Assembly: GCF_000003815.2 (NCBI RefSeq)
Contig: NC_049984.1
Location: 15,460,765 to 15,524,764 of the forward strand
Length of the DNA stretch: 64,000 nt
Direction: 5' to 3'
DNA from: Branchiostoma floridae
Lineage: Eukaryota; Chordata; Leptocardii; Amphioxiformes; Branchiostomatidae
This document shows positions 30,301 to 42,300 of the stretch, piece by piece (position 1 is the first letter of the stretch; every line of letters begins with the position of its first letter). Below the pieces are notes generated by a model. It did no database searches and had not been told where the DNA came from. It was given only the letters and a program-made list of their open reading frames with translations. Position numbers and translations under genes: made by a program.

Positions 30301-33300
30301 CTTGGAAAGGTCTTTGTTTCTTAGGAAGACCGTGTTGTTTACTTGGCTAAATAAAGTTCCCCCCTCTCTTGGTCTCTGCAGCTGAACGGCCTGCAGGTCA
30401 CTCCTCCGGTCAACTTGGCACAAGGCATCAACATACAATTGAGTGGACCCAACGTCGTGCTCAGCACTACCTTTGGACTCAGGGTGTCCTTCGACGGAAA
30501 CCATCGTCTAGAAGTCGTGGTACCACCAACCTACTTCAACACTACACAGGGCATTTGTGGCAACTTCAACGGCGACAAAGCCGATGACATGCTCAAGTCG
30601 GACGGAATCATGGCTATCGATGCCAACGAGTGGGGCAATAGCTGGAAGACCAACACAAGGTAAGCATTGCGCTCCTCATTTTGGAGGTACGATGCCGTCG
30701 CGTCTGTAGGGCAGAGTATGTAGATAAGTTTAGAGAAGTGTCTCCTTGCGTCTCTGCAGCAGCAGGCTCGATGAGCGCTGGACGAAATCGACCAATCAAT
30801 TCTTTGTATGTACATGTACAAAAGCTGGGTTGATATATTCTCACGTCGTGACCATTGTGTTCCAGCTGTCCTGACGAGGTTCAAATCGTCACGCCTGACT
30901 GTGAGCCAGGGCTACAAACCATCATCGAGAGCAACGAACGGTGCGGCAAGATCATGGAAGACTTCCAGGCTTGTCACAGCTGGGTTGATCCACAAGCCTA
31001 CTATGAAGCCTGTGTCTTCGACGTCTGCGAGTACCAAGGCAGTCTGGAAATGCTCTGTCAGACCTTGGAGGCCTACGTGCAAGCATGTGCCGAACAGGGA
31101 CTAGACTTGGGCGATTGGAGAACACCAACAATATGTCGTAAGTAGACAAAGTGGACACTTTAATTTGTTATCCTTTGTAACTTTTACGTTTTCGTCCATC
31201 ATGTCACCATTGCTAGACGTCGATAGATTGAAATACGATTCTCTTTCCTTTATCCCTCAGCGCTGACATGTCCAGTAAACAGCCACTACACCACCTGCGC
31301 GAGTGCCTGTCCCGCTACCTGCACCGACGTGGCGGCACCAAACCAGTGCAACCATCCTTGTAAGGAGGCGTGTGAATGTGACCTCGGCTTTGTCCTTAGC
31401 GGTGAAGTCTGCGTTCCACAGGAGCAGTGTGGTTGTCTGAAGGACGGCATCTACTACCCGGTGAGTTATCCCTTTTTTGTTAAATCGCCTGTTAGAGAGT
31501 AAGCATTGAATGGTCTCTTGCGAGATCTCTGTACAATTATCGGTCCTTTTTGTGGTAAGAATCGCTGACCGAGTGCAGAAGATATTGTCAGAGTTACAGC
31601 TGATAGAGTACGGAAAAATCTGGGCGAGTTGACGATGCCAGAACATGTGCTTTTGTCCTGCAGTTGAGCGCCGAATGGAGCGAGGCCAACGGTCAGACTT
31701 GTAGCTGTCGGGGACAGAATGATATCAGCTGTCAACAAGTGGTCTGCGAAGATGGCTTCTTCTGGAACTTGGAAGACGGCACCTGGGACTGTCGCTGCTT
31801 ACCTGACAGAGATTGTGATGGTGGTGGGTGCTACTTTTAGACTTCTTTGCAAAAGTTCAGACCTTGATCCTCTGATATATGTGTTGCAGTTGTAATCAGT
31901 GACGAGATGCCCAACTTTTGCTTTCTTCCTTCCTCTCATGCAATAGAACGTGGCCCAGTCGAAGCCATTTGCGTCAGCTGGGGCGATCCTCACTACATCA
32001 CCTTTGACGGAAAGAACATGAATTTCATGGGCGCATGCACCTACATTCTCAGCAAGGCCAGCCGACAGAACGACCAACTTCCAGCCTTTGAGATTCAGGC
32101 TACCAACGACAGAAGAGGCTCCGACCGTGTATCTTACACAGATAGCGCACTCATCAACATCTATCAGCATACTGTGATCTTGGGACAAGGGCGCATTGTG
32201 ACGGTAAGTACTCTTACACATCGCATTTGGCACTTCTTTTCTCTTGGTAAGGTCTCTGTTTCTTAGGAAGACCGTGTTGTTTACTTGGCTAAATAAAGTT
32301 CCCCCCTCTCTTGGTCTCTGCAGCTGAACGGCCTGCAGGTCACTCCTCCGGTCAACTTGGCACAAGGCATCAACATACAATTGAGTGGACCCAACGTCGT
32401 GCTCAGCACTACCTTTGGACTCAGGGTGTCCTTCGACGGAAACCATCGTCTAGAAGTCGTGGTACCACCAACCTACTTCAACACTACACAGGGCATTTGT
32501 GGCAACTTCAACGGCGACAAAGCCGATGACATGCTCAAGTCGGACGGAATCATGGCTATCGATGCCAACGAGTGGGGCAATAGCTGGAAGACCAACACAA
32601 GGTAAGCATTGCGCTCCTCATTTTGGAGGTACGATGCCGTCGCGTCTGTAGGGCAGAGTATGTAGATAAGTTTAGAGAAGTGTCTCCTTGCGTCTCTGCA
32701 GCAGCAGGCTCGATGAGCGCTAGACGAAATCGACCAATCAATTCTTTGTATGTACATGTACGAAAGCTGGGTTGATATATTCTCACGTCGTGACCATTGT
32801 GTTCCAGCTGTCCTGACGAGGTTCAAATCGTCACGCCTGACTGTGAGCCAGGGCTACAAACCATCATCGAGAGCAACGAACGGTGCGGCAAGATCATGGA
32901 AGACTTCCAGGCTTGTCACAGCTGGGTTGATCCACAAGCCTACTATGAAGCCTGCGTCTTCGACGTCTGCGAGTACCAAGGCAGTCTGGAAATGCTCTGT
33001 CAGACCTTGGAGGCCTACGTGCAAGCATGTGCCGAACAGGGACTAGACTTGGGCGATTGGAGAACACCAACAATATGTCGTAAGTAGACAAAGTGGACAC
33101 TTTAATTTGTTATCCTTTGTAACTTTTACGTTTTCGTCCATCATGTCACCATTGCTAGACGTCGATAGATTGAAATACGATTCTTTTTCCTTTATCCCTC
33201 AGCGCTGACATGTCCAGTAAACAGCCACTACACCACCTGCGCGAGTGCCTGTCCCGCTACCTGCACCGACGTGGCGGCACCAAACCAGTGCAACCATCCT

Positions 33301-36300
33301 TGTAAGGAGGCGTGTGAATGTGACCTCGGCTTTGTCCTTAGCGGTGAAGTCTGCGTTCCACAGGAGCAGTGTGGTTGTCTGAAGGACGGCATCTACTACC
33401 CGGTGAGTTATCCCTTTTTTGTTAAATCGCCTGTTAGAGAGTAAGCATTGAATGGTCTCTTGCGAGATCTCTGTACAATTATCGGTCCTTTTTGTGGTAA
33501 GAATCGCTGACCGAGTGCAGAAGATATTGTCAGAGTTACAGCTGATAGAGTACGGAAAAATCTGGGCGAGTTGACGATGCCAGAACATGTGCTTTTGTCC
33601 TGCAGTTGGGCGCCGAATGGAGCGAGGCCAACGGTCAGACTTGTAGCTGTCGGGGACAGAATGATATCAGCTGTCAACAAGTGGTCTGCGAAGATGGCTT
33701 CTTCTGGAACTTGGAAGACGGCACCTGGGACTGTCGCTGCTTACCTGACAGAGATTGTGATGGTGGTGGGTGCTACTTTTAGACTTCTTTGCAAAAGTTC
33801 AGACCTTGATCCTCTGATATATGTGTTGCAGTTGTAATCAGTGACGAGATGCCCAACTTTTGCTTTCTTCCTTCCTCTCATGCAATAGAACGTGGCCCAG
33901 TCGAAGCCATTTGCGTCAGCTGGGGCGATCCTCACTACATCACCTTTGACGGAAAGAACATGAATTTCATGGGCGCATGCACCTACATTCTCAGCAAGGC
34001 CAGCCGACAGAACGACCAACTTCCAGCCTTTGAGATTCAGGCTACCAACGACAGAAGAGGCTCCGACCGTGTATCTTACACAGATAGCGCACTCATCAAC
34101 ATCTATCAGCATACTGTGATCTTGGGACAAGGGCGCATTGTGACGGTAAGTACTCTTACACATCGCATTTGGCACTTCTTTTCTCTTGGTAAGGTCTCTG
34201 TTTCTTAGGAAGACCGTGTTGTTTACTTGGCTAAATAAAGTTCCCCCCTCTCTTGGTCTCTGCAGCTGAACGGCCTGCAGGTCACTCCTCCGGTCAACTT
34301 GGCACAAGGCATCAACATACAATTGAGTGGACCCAACGTCGTGCTCAGCACTACCTTTGGACTCAGGGTGTCCTTCGACGGAAACCATCGTCTAGAAGTC
34401 GTGGTACCACCAACCTACTTCAACACTACACAGGGCATTTGTGGCAACTTCAACGGCGACAAAGCCGATGACATGCTCAAGTCGGACGGAATCATGGCTA
34501 TCGATGCCAACGAGTGGGGCAATAGTTGGAAGACCAACACAAGGTAAGCATTGCGCTCCTCATTTTGGAGGTACGATGCCGTCGCGTCTGTAGGGCAGAG
34601 TATGTAGATAAGTTTAGAGAAGTGTCTCCTTGCGTCTCTGCAGCAGCAGGCTCGATGAGCGCTAGACGAAATCGACCAATCAATTCTTTGTATGTACATG
34701 TACGAAAGCTGGGTTGATATATTCTCACGTCGTGACCATTGTGTTCCAGCTGTCCTGACGAGGTTCAAATCGTCACGCCTGACTGTGAGCCAGGGCTACA
34801 AACCATCATCGAGAGCAACGAACGGTGCGGCAAGATCATGGAAGACTTCCAGGCTTGTCACAGCTGGGTTGATCCACAAGCCTACTATGAAGCCTGCGTC
34901 TTCGACGTCTGCGAGTACCAAGGCAGTCTGGAAATGCTCTGTCAGACCTTGGAGGCCTACGTGCAAGCATGTGCCGAACAGGGACTAGACTTGGGCGATT
35001 GGAGAACACCAACAATATGTCGTAAGTAGACAAAGTGGACACTTTAATTTGTTATCCTTTGTAACTTTTACGTTTTCGTCCATCATGTCACCATTGCTAG
35101 ACGTCGATAGATTGAAATACGATTCTTTTTCCTTTATCCCTCAGCGCTGACATGTCCAGTAAACAGCCACTACACCACCTGCGCGAGTGCCTGTCCCGCT
35201 ACCTGCACCGACGTGGCGGCACCAAACCAGTGCAACCATCCTTGTAAGGAGGCGTGTGAATGTGACCTCGGCTTTGTCCTTAGCGGTGAAGTCTGCGTTC
35301 CACAGGAGCAGTGTGGTTGTCTGAAGGACGGCATCTACTACCCGGTGAGTTATCCCTTTTTTGTTAAATCGCACTGTTAGAGAGTAAGCATTGAATGGTC
35401 TCTTGCGAGATCTCTGTACAATTATCGGTCCTTTTTGTGGTAAGAATCGCTGACCGAGTGCAAAAGATATTGTTAGAGTTACAGCTGATAGAGTACGGAA
35501 AAATCTGGGCGAGTTGACGATGCCAGAACATGTGCTTTTGTCTTGCAGTTGGGCGCCGAATGGAGCGAGGCCAACGGTCAGACTTGTAGCTGTCGGGGAC
35601 AGAATGATATCAGCTGTCAACAAGTGGTCTGCGAAGATGGCTTCTTCTGGAACTTGGAAGACGGCACCTGGGACTGTCGCTGCTTACCTGACAGAGATTG
35701 TGATGGTGGTGGGTGCTACTTTTAGACTTCTTTGCAAACGTTCAGACCTTGATCCTCTGATATATGTGTTGCAGTTGTAATCAGTGACGAGATGCCCAAC
35801 TTTTGCTTTCTTCCTTCCTCTCATGCAATAGAACGTGGCCCAGTCGAAGCCATTTGCGTCAGCTGGGGCGATCCTCACTACATCACCTTTGACGGAAAGA
35901 ACATGAATTTCATGGGCGCATGCACCTACATTCTCAGCAAGGCCAGCCGACAGAACGACCAACTTCCAGCCTTTGAGATTCAGGCTACCAACGACAGAAG
36001 AGGCTCCGACCGTGTATCTTACACAGATAGCGCACTCATCAACATCTATCAGTATGCTGTGATCTTGGGACAAGGGCGCATTGTGACGGTAAGTACTCTT
36101 ACACATCGCATTTGGCACTTCTTTTCTCTTGGTAAGGTCTCTGTTTCTATTTAAGACTGTGTTGTTTACTTGGCTAAATAAAGTTCCCCCCTCTCTTGGT
36201 CTCTGCAGCTGAACGGCCTGCAGGTCACTCCTCCGGTCAACCTGGCGCAAGGCATCAACATACAATTGAGTGGACCCAACGTCGTGCTCAGCACTACCTT

Positions 36301-39300
36301 TGGACTCAGGGTGTCCTTCGACGGAAACCATCGTCTAGAAGTCGTGGTACCACCAACCTACTTCAACACTACACAGGGCATTTGTGGCAACTTCAACGGC
36401 GACAAAGCCGATGACATGCTCAAGTCGGACGGAATCATGGCTATCGATGCCAACGAGTGGGGCAATAGCTGGAAGACCAACACAAGGTAAGCATTGCGCT
36501 CCTCATTTTGGAGGTACGATGCCGTCGCGTCTGTAGGGCAGAGTATGTAGATAAGTTTAGAGAAGTGTCTCCTTGCGTCTCTGCAGCAGCAGGCTCGATG
36601 AGCGCTAGACGAAATCGACCAATCAATTCTTTGTATGTACATGTACGAAAGTTGGGTTGATATATTCTCACGTCGTGACCATTGTGTTCCAGCTGTCCTG
36701 ACGAGGTTCAAATCGTCACGCCTGACTGTGAGCCAGGGCTACAAACCATCATCGAGAGCAACGAACGGTGCGGCAAGATCATGGAAGACTTCCAGGCTTG
36801 TCACAGCTGGGTTGATCCACAAGCCTACTATGAAGCCTGCGTCTTCGACGTCTGCGAGTACCAAGGCAGTCTGGAAATGCTCTGTCAGACCTTGGAGGCC
36901 TACGTGCAAGCATGTGCCGAACAGGGACTAGACTTGGGCGATTGGAGAACACCAACAATATGTCGTAAGTAGACAAAGTGGACACTTTAATTTGTTATCC
37001 TTTGTAACTTTTACGTTTTCGTCCATCATGTCACCATTGCTAGACGTCGATAGATTGAAATACGATTCTCTTTCCTTTATCCCTCAGCGCTGACATGTCC
37101 AGTAAACAGCCACTACACCACCTGCGCGAGTGCCTGTCCCGCTACCTGCACCGACGTGGCGGCACCAAACCAGTGCAACCATCCTTGCAAGGAGGCGTGT
37201 GAATGTGACCTCGGCTTTGTCCTTAGCGGTGAAGTCTGCGTTCCACAGGAGCAGTGTGGTTGTCTGAAGGACGGCATCTACTACCCGGTGAGTTATCCCT
37301 TTTTTGTTAAATCGCCTGTTAGAGAGTAAGCATTGAATGGTCTCTTGCGAGATCTCTGTACAATTATCGGTCCTTTTTGTGGTAAGAATCACTGACCGAG
37401 TGCAGAAGATATTGTTAGAGTTACAGCTGATAGAGTACGGAAAAATCTGGGCGAGTTGACGATGCCAGAACATGTGCTTTTGTCTTGCAGTTGGGCGCCG
37501 AATGGAGCGAGGCCAACGGTCAGACTTGTAGCTGTCGGGGACAGAATGATATCAGCTGTCAACAAGTGGTCTGCGAAGATGGCTTCTTCTGGAACTTGGA
37601 AGACGGCACCTGGGACTGTCGCTGCTTACCTGACAGAGATTGTGATGGTGGTGGGTGCTACTTTTAGACTTCTTTGCAAAAGTTCAGACCTTGATCCTCT
37701 GATATATGTGTTGCAGTTGTAATCAGTGACGAGATGCCCAACTTTTGCTTTCTTCCTTCCTCTCATGCAATAGAACGTGGCCCAGTTGAAGCCATTTGCG
37801 TCAGCTGGGGCGATCCTCACTACATCACCTTTGACGGAAAGAACATGAATTTCATGGGCGCATGCACCTACATTCTCAGCAAGGCCAGCCGACAGAACGA
37901 CCAACTTCCAGCCTTTGAGATTCAGGCTACCAACGACAGAAGAGGCTCCGACCGTGTATCTTACACAGATAGCGCACTCATCAACATCTATCAGCATACT
38001 GTGATCTTGGGACAAGGGCGCATTGTGACGGTAAGTACTCTTACACATCGCATTTGGCACTTCTTTTCTCTTGGTAAGGTCTCTGTTTCTTAGGAAGACC
38101 GTGTTGTTTACTTGGCTAAATAAAGTTCCCCCCTCTCTTGGTCTCTGCAGCTGAACGGCCTGCAGGTCACTCCTCCGGTCAACTTGGCACAAGGCATCAA
38201 CATACAATTGAGTGGACCCAACGTCGTGCTCAGCACTACCTTTGGACTCAGGGTGTCCTTCGACGGAAACCATCGTCTAGAAGTCGTGGTACCACCAACC
38301 TACTTCAACACTACACAGGGCATTTGTGGCAACTTCAACGGCGACAAAGCCGATGACATGCTCAAGTCGGACGGAATCATGGCTATCGATGCCAACGACT
38401 GGGGCAATAGCTGGAAGACCAACACAAGGTAAGCATTGCGCTCCTCATTTTGGAGGTACGATGCCGTCGCGTCTGTAGGGCAGAGTATGTAGATAAGTTT
38501 AGAGAAGTGTCTCCTTGCGTCTCTGCAGCAGCAGGCTCGATGAGCGCTAGACGAAATCGACCAATCAATTCTTTGTATGTACATGTACGAAAGTTGGGTT
38601 GATATATTCTCACGTCGTGACCATTGTGTTCCAGCTGTCCTGACGAGGTTCAAATCGTCACGCCTGACTGTGAGCCAGGGCTACAAACCATCATCGAGAG
38701 CAACGAACGGTGCGGCAAGATCATGGAAGACTTCCAGGCTTGTCACAGCTGGGTTGATCCACAAGCCTACTATGAAGCCTGCGTCTTCGACGTCTGCGAG
38801 TACCAAGGCAGTCTGGAAATGCTCTGTCAGACCTTGGAGGCCTACGTGCAAGCATGTGCCGAACAGGGACTAGACTTGGGCGATTGGAGAACACCAACAA
38901 TATGTCGTAAGTAGACAAAGTGGACACTTTAATTTGTTATCCTTTGTAACTTTTACGTTTTCGTCCATCATGTCACCATTGCTAGACGTCGATAGATTGA
39001 AATACGATTCTCTTTCCTTTATCCCTCAGCGCTGACATGTCCAGTAAACAGCCACTGCACCACCTGCGCGAGTGCCTGTCCCGCTACCTGCACCGACGTG
39101 GCGGCACCAAACCAGTGCAACCATCCTTGTAAGGAGGCGTGTGAATGTGACCTCGGCTTTGTCCTTAGCGGTGAAGTCTGCGTTCCACAGGGGCAGTGTG
39201 GTTGTCTGAAGGACGGCATCTACTACCCGGTGAGTTATCCCTTTTTTGTTAAATCGCCTGTTAGAGAGTAAGCATTGAATGGTCTCTTGCGAGATCTCTG

Positions 39301-42300
39301 TACAATTATCGGTCCTTTTTGTGGTAAGAATCGCTGACCGAGTGCAGAAGATATTGTTAGAGTTACAGCTGATAGAGTACGGAAAAATCTGGGCGAGTTG
39401 ACGATGCCAGAACATGTGCTTTTGTCTTGCAGTTGGGCGCCGAATGGAGCGAGGCCAACGGTCAGACTTGTAGCTGTCGGGGACAGAATGATATCAGCTG
39501 TCAACAAGTAGTCTGCGAAGATGGCTTCTTCTGGAACTTGGAAGACGGCACCTGGGACTGTCGCTGCTTACCTGACAGAGATTGTGATGGTGGTGGGTGC
39601 TACTTTTAGACTTCTTTGCAAAAGTTCAGACCTTGATCCTCTGATCTATCTGTTGCAGTTGTAATCAGTGACGAGATGCCCAACTTTTGCTTTCTTCCTT
39701 CCTCTCGTGCAATAGAACGTGGCCCAGTCGAAGCCATTTGCGTCAGCTGGGGCGATCCTCACTACATCACCTTTGACGGAAAGAACATGAATTTCATGGG
39801 CGCATGCACCTACATTCTCAGCAAGGCCAGCCGACAGAACGACCAACTTCCAGCCTTTGAGATTCAGGCTACCAACGACAGAAGAGGCTCCGACCGTGTA
39901 TCTTACACAGATAGCGCACTCATCAACATCTATCAGCATACTGTGATCTTGGGACAAGGGCGCATTGTGACGGTAAGTACTCTTACACATCGCATTTGGC
40001 ACTTCTTTTCTCTTGGTAAGGTCTCTGTTTCTTAGGAAGACCGTGTTGTTTACTTGGCTAAATAAAGTTCCCCCCTCTCGTGGTCTCTGCAGCTGAACGG
40101 CCTGCAGGTCACTCCTCCGGTCAACTTGGCACAAGGCATCAACATACAATTGAGTGGACCCAACGTCGTGCTCAGCACTACCTTTGGACTCAGGGTGTCC
40201 TTCGACGGAAACCATCGTCTAGAAGTCGTGGTACCACCAACCTACTTCAACACTACACAGGGCATTTGTGGCAACTTCAACGGCGACAAAGCCGATGACA
40301 TGCTCAAGTCGGACGGAATCATGGCTATCGATGCCAACGAATGGGGCAATAGCTGGAAGACCAACACAAGGTAAGCATTGCGCTCCACCTTTTGGAGGTA
40401 CGATGCCGTCGCGTCTGTAGGGCAGAGTATGTAGATAAGTTTAGAGAAGTGTCTCCTTGCGTCTCTGCAGCAGCAGGCTCGATGAGCGCTAGACGAAATC
40501 GACCAATCAATTCTTTGTATGTACATGTACGAAAGTTGGGTTGATATATTCTCACGTCGTGACCATTGTGTTCCAGCTGTCCTGACGAGGTTCAAATCGT
40601 CACGCCTGACTGTGAGCCAGGGCTACAAACCATCATCGAGAGCAACGAACGGTGCGGCAAGATCATGGAAGACTTCCAGGCTTGTCACAGCTGGGTTGAT
40701 CCACAAGCCTACTATGAAGCCTGCGTCTTCGACGTCTGCGAGTACCAAGGCAGTCTGGAAATGCTCTGTCAGACCTTGGAGGCCTACGTGCAAGCATGTG
40801 CCGAACAGGGACTAGACTTGGGCAATTGGAGAACACCAACAGTATGCCGTAAGTAGACAAAGTTGACGCCACGGCTTTACATGTTCTGTTATCTTCTACG
40901 TTTTCCGTCCATCATGTCGCCATTGCAAGAGGTCAATTGATTGATTCCGATTTTCTTCGCTTTATCCATCAGCGCTGGCATGTCCAATAAACAGTCACTA
41001 CACCAGCTGTGCAAGTGCCTGTCCGGCTACCTGCACCGATGTGGCGGCACCAAACCAGTGTAATCATCCTTGTAAGGAGGCCTGTGAATGTGACCTTGGC
41101 TTCGTCCTTAGCGGTGAAGTCTGCGTTCCGCAGGAGCAGTGTGGTTGTCTGAAGGACGGCATCTACTACCCGGTCAGTTCTCCCTATGTTTCTTTAATCG
41201 CTTTTTCAATCGAGAGTATGCAATGCGTGGTCTTCTGCAAGACCTCTGCAAATTCACTGCATCTTTTGAGGTAGAAATCGCTAGCCGATGGATAAGAAAA
41301 CAGATATAGTTACAGCTGCTAAAAAGAGTGACGAGGTGTCTGGGCGAGTTACCGATGACAGAACATGTGTCTTTGTCTTGCAGTTGGGCGCCGAATGGAG
41401 CGAGGCCAACGGTCAGACTTGTAGCTGTCGTGGACAGAATGATATCAGCTGTCAACAAGTGGTCTGCGAAGATGGCTTCTTCTGGAACTTGGAAGACGGC
41501 ACCTGGGACTGTCGCTGTCTACCTGATAGAGATTGTGATGGTGGTGGGTACTAATTTTAGACTTCTTTGCTAGATTTCAAATCTAAAGTATTAACCCACT
41601 CTATTGTAGTTGTAATCCGTGATGAGATGTCTTACTCTTTGTATCTCCTTTCGTCTCATGCGACAGAGCGTGGCCCAGTCGAAGCCATTTGCGTCAGCTG
41701 GGGCGATCCTCACTACCTCACCTTTGACGGAAAGAACTTGAACTACCAGGGTGCGTGCACCTACATCCTCAGCAAGGCCAGTCGACAGAACGACCAACTT
41801 CCAGCCTTTGAGATTCAGGCTACCAACGACAGAAGAGGCTCCGACCGTGTATCTTACACAGACAGCGCACGCATCAACATCTATCAACATAGTGTGGTCT
41901 TGGGACAAGGGCGCGCCGTGACGGTAAGTAATCCTGCACATCGCCTTTAGAACTTCTTTCACCTTCAAAGAGATCCGTTTATTGGAGAGCCTGTGCTAAT
42001 TACTTGGTCAACTTAAGGTTTCCCCTTCTCTTGGTCTCTGCAGCTGAACGGCCTGCAGGTCACTCCTCCGGTCAACTTGGCGCAAGGCATCAACATACAA
42101 TTGAGTGGACCCAATGTCGTGCTCAGCACTACCTTTGGACTCAGAGTGTCCTTCGACGGAAACCATCGCCTAGAAGTCGTGGTACCACCAACCTACTTCA
42201 ACACTACACAGGGCATCTGTGGCAACTTCAACGGCGACCAAACCGATGACATGCTCAAGTCGGACGGAAGCATGGCTATCGATGCCGTCGAGTGGGGCAA

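Larger units (their letters stand above)
15908..40860. repeat. Tandem array of about 12.85 near-identical 1,942-bp units
   Basis: Equivalent points in successive units (the ATGCCCAAC upstream of each VWD exon) lie at 16356, 18313, 20255, 22197, 24139, 26081, 28023, 29965, 31907, 33849, 35792, 37734 and 39676. The spacings are 1957, then 1942, with one 1943. By eye, introns differ by only scattered single bases, as exons do. The first unit is 15 bp longer in the VWD/C8 intron. The one-base insertion giving 1943 is in the TIL/TILa intron of module 13. Each unit carries exactly one complete module, so copy number can change without frameshift. Confidence 0.95.

Noticed and set aside
16326-40215. 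Recurrent minus-strand open frames of 189-215 codons across the VWD exons, repeated in every unit
   Set aside because: They run antisense to strongly supported VWD exons and cross their introns, keep no domain, and recur only because the units are copies. They are shadows of the plus-strand code.
15908-40860. Regularly spaced repeats as a CRISPR array or satellite DNA
   Set aside because: The 1,942-bp unit contains five exons with conserved splice sites and phases; it is a multi-exon module duplication.
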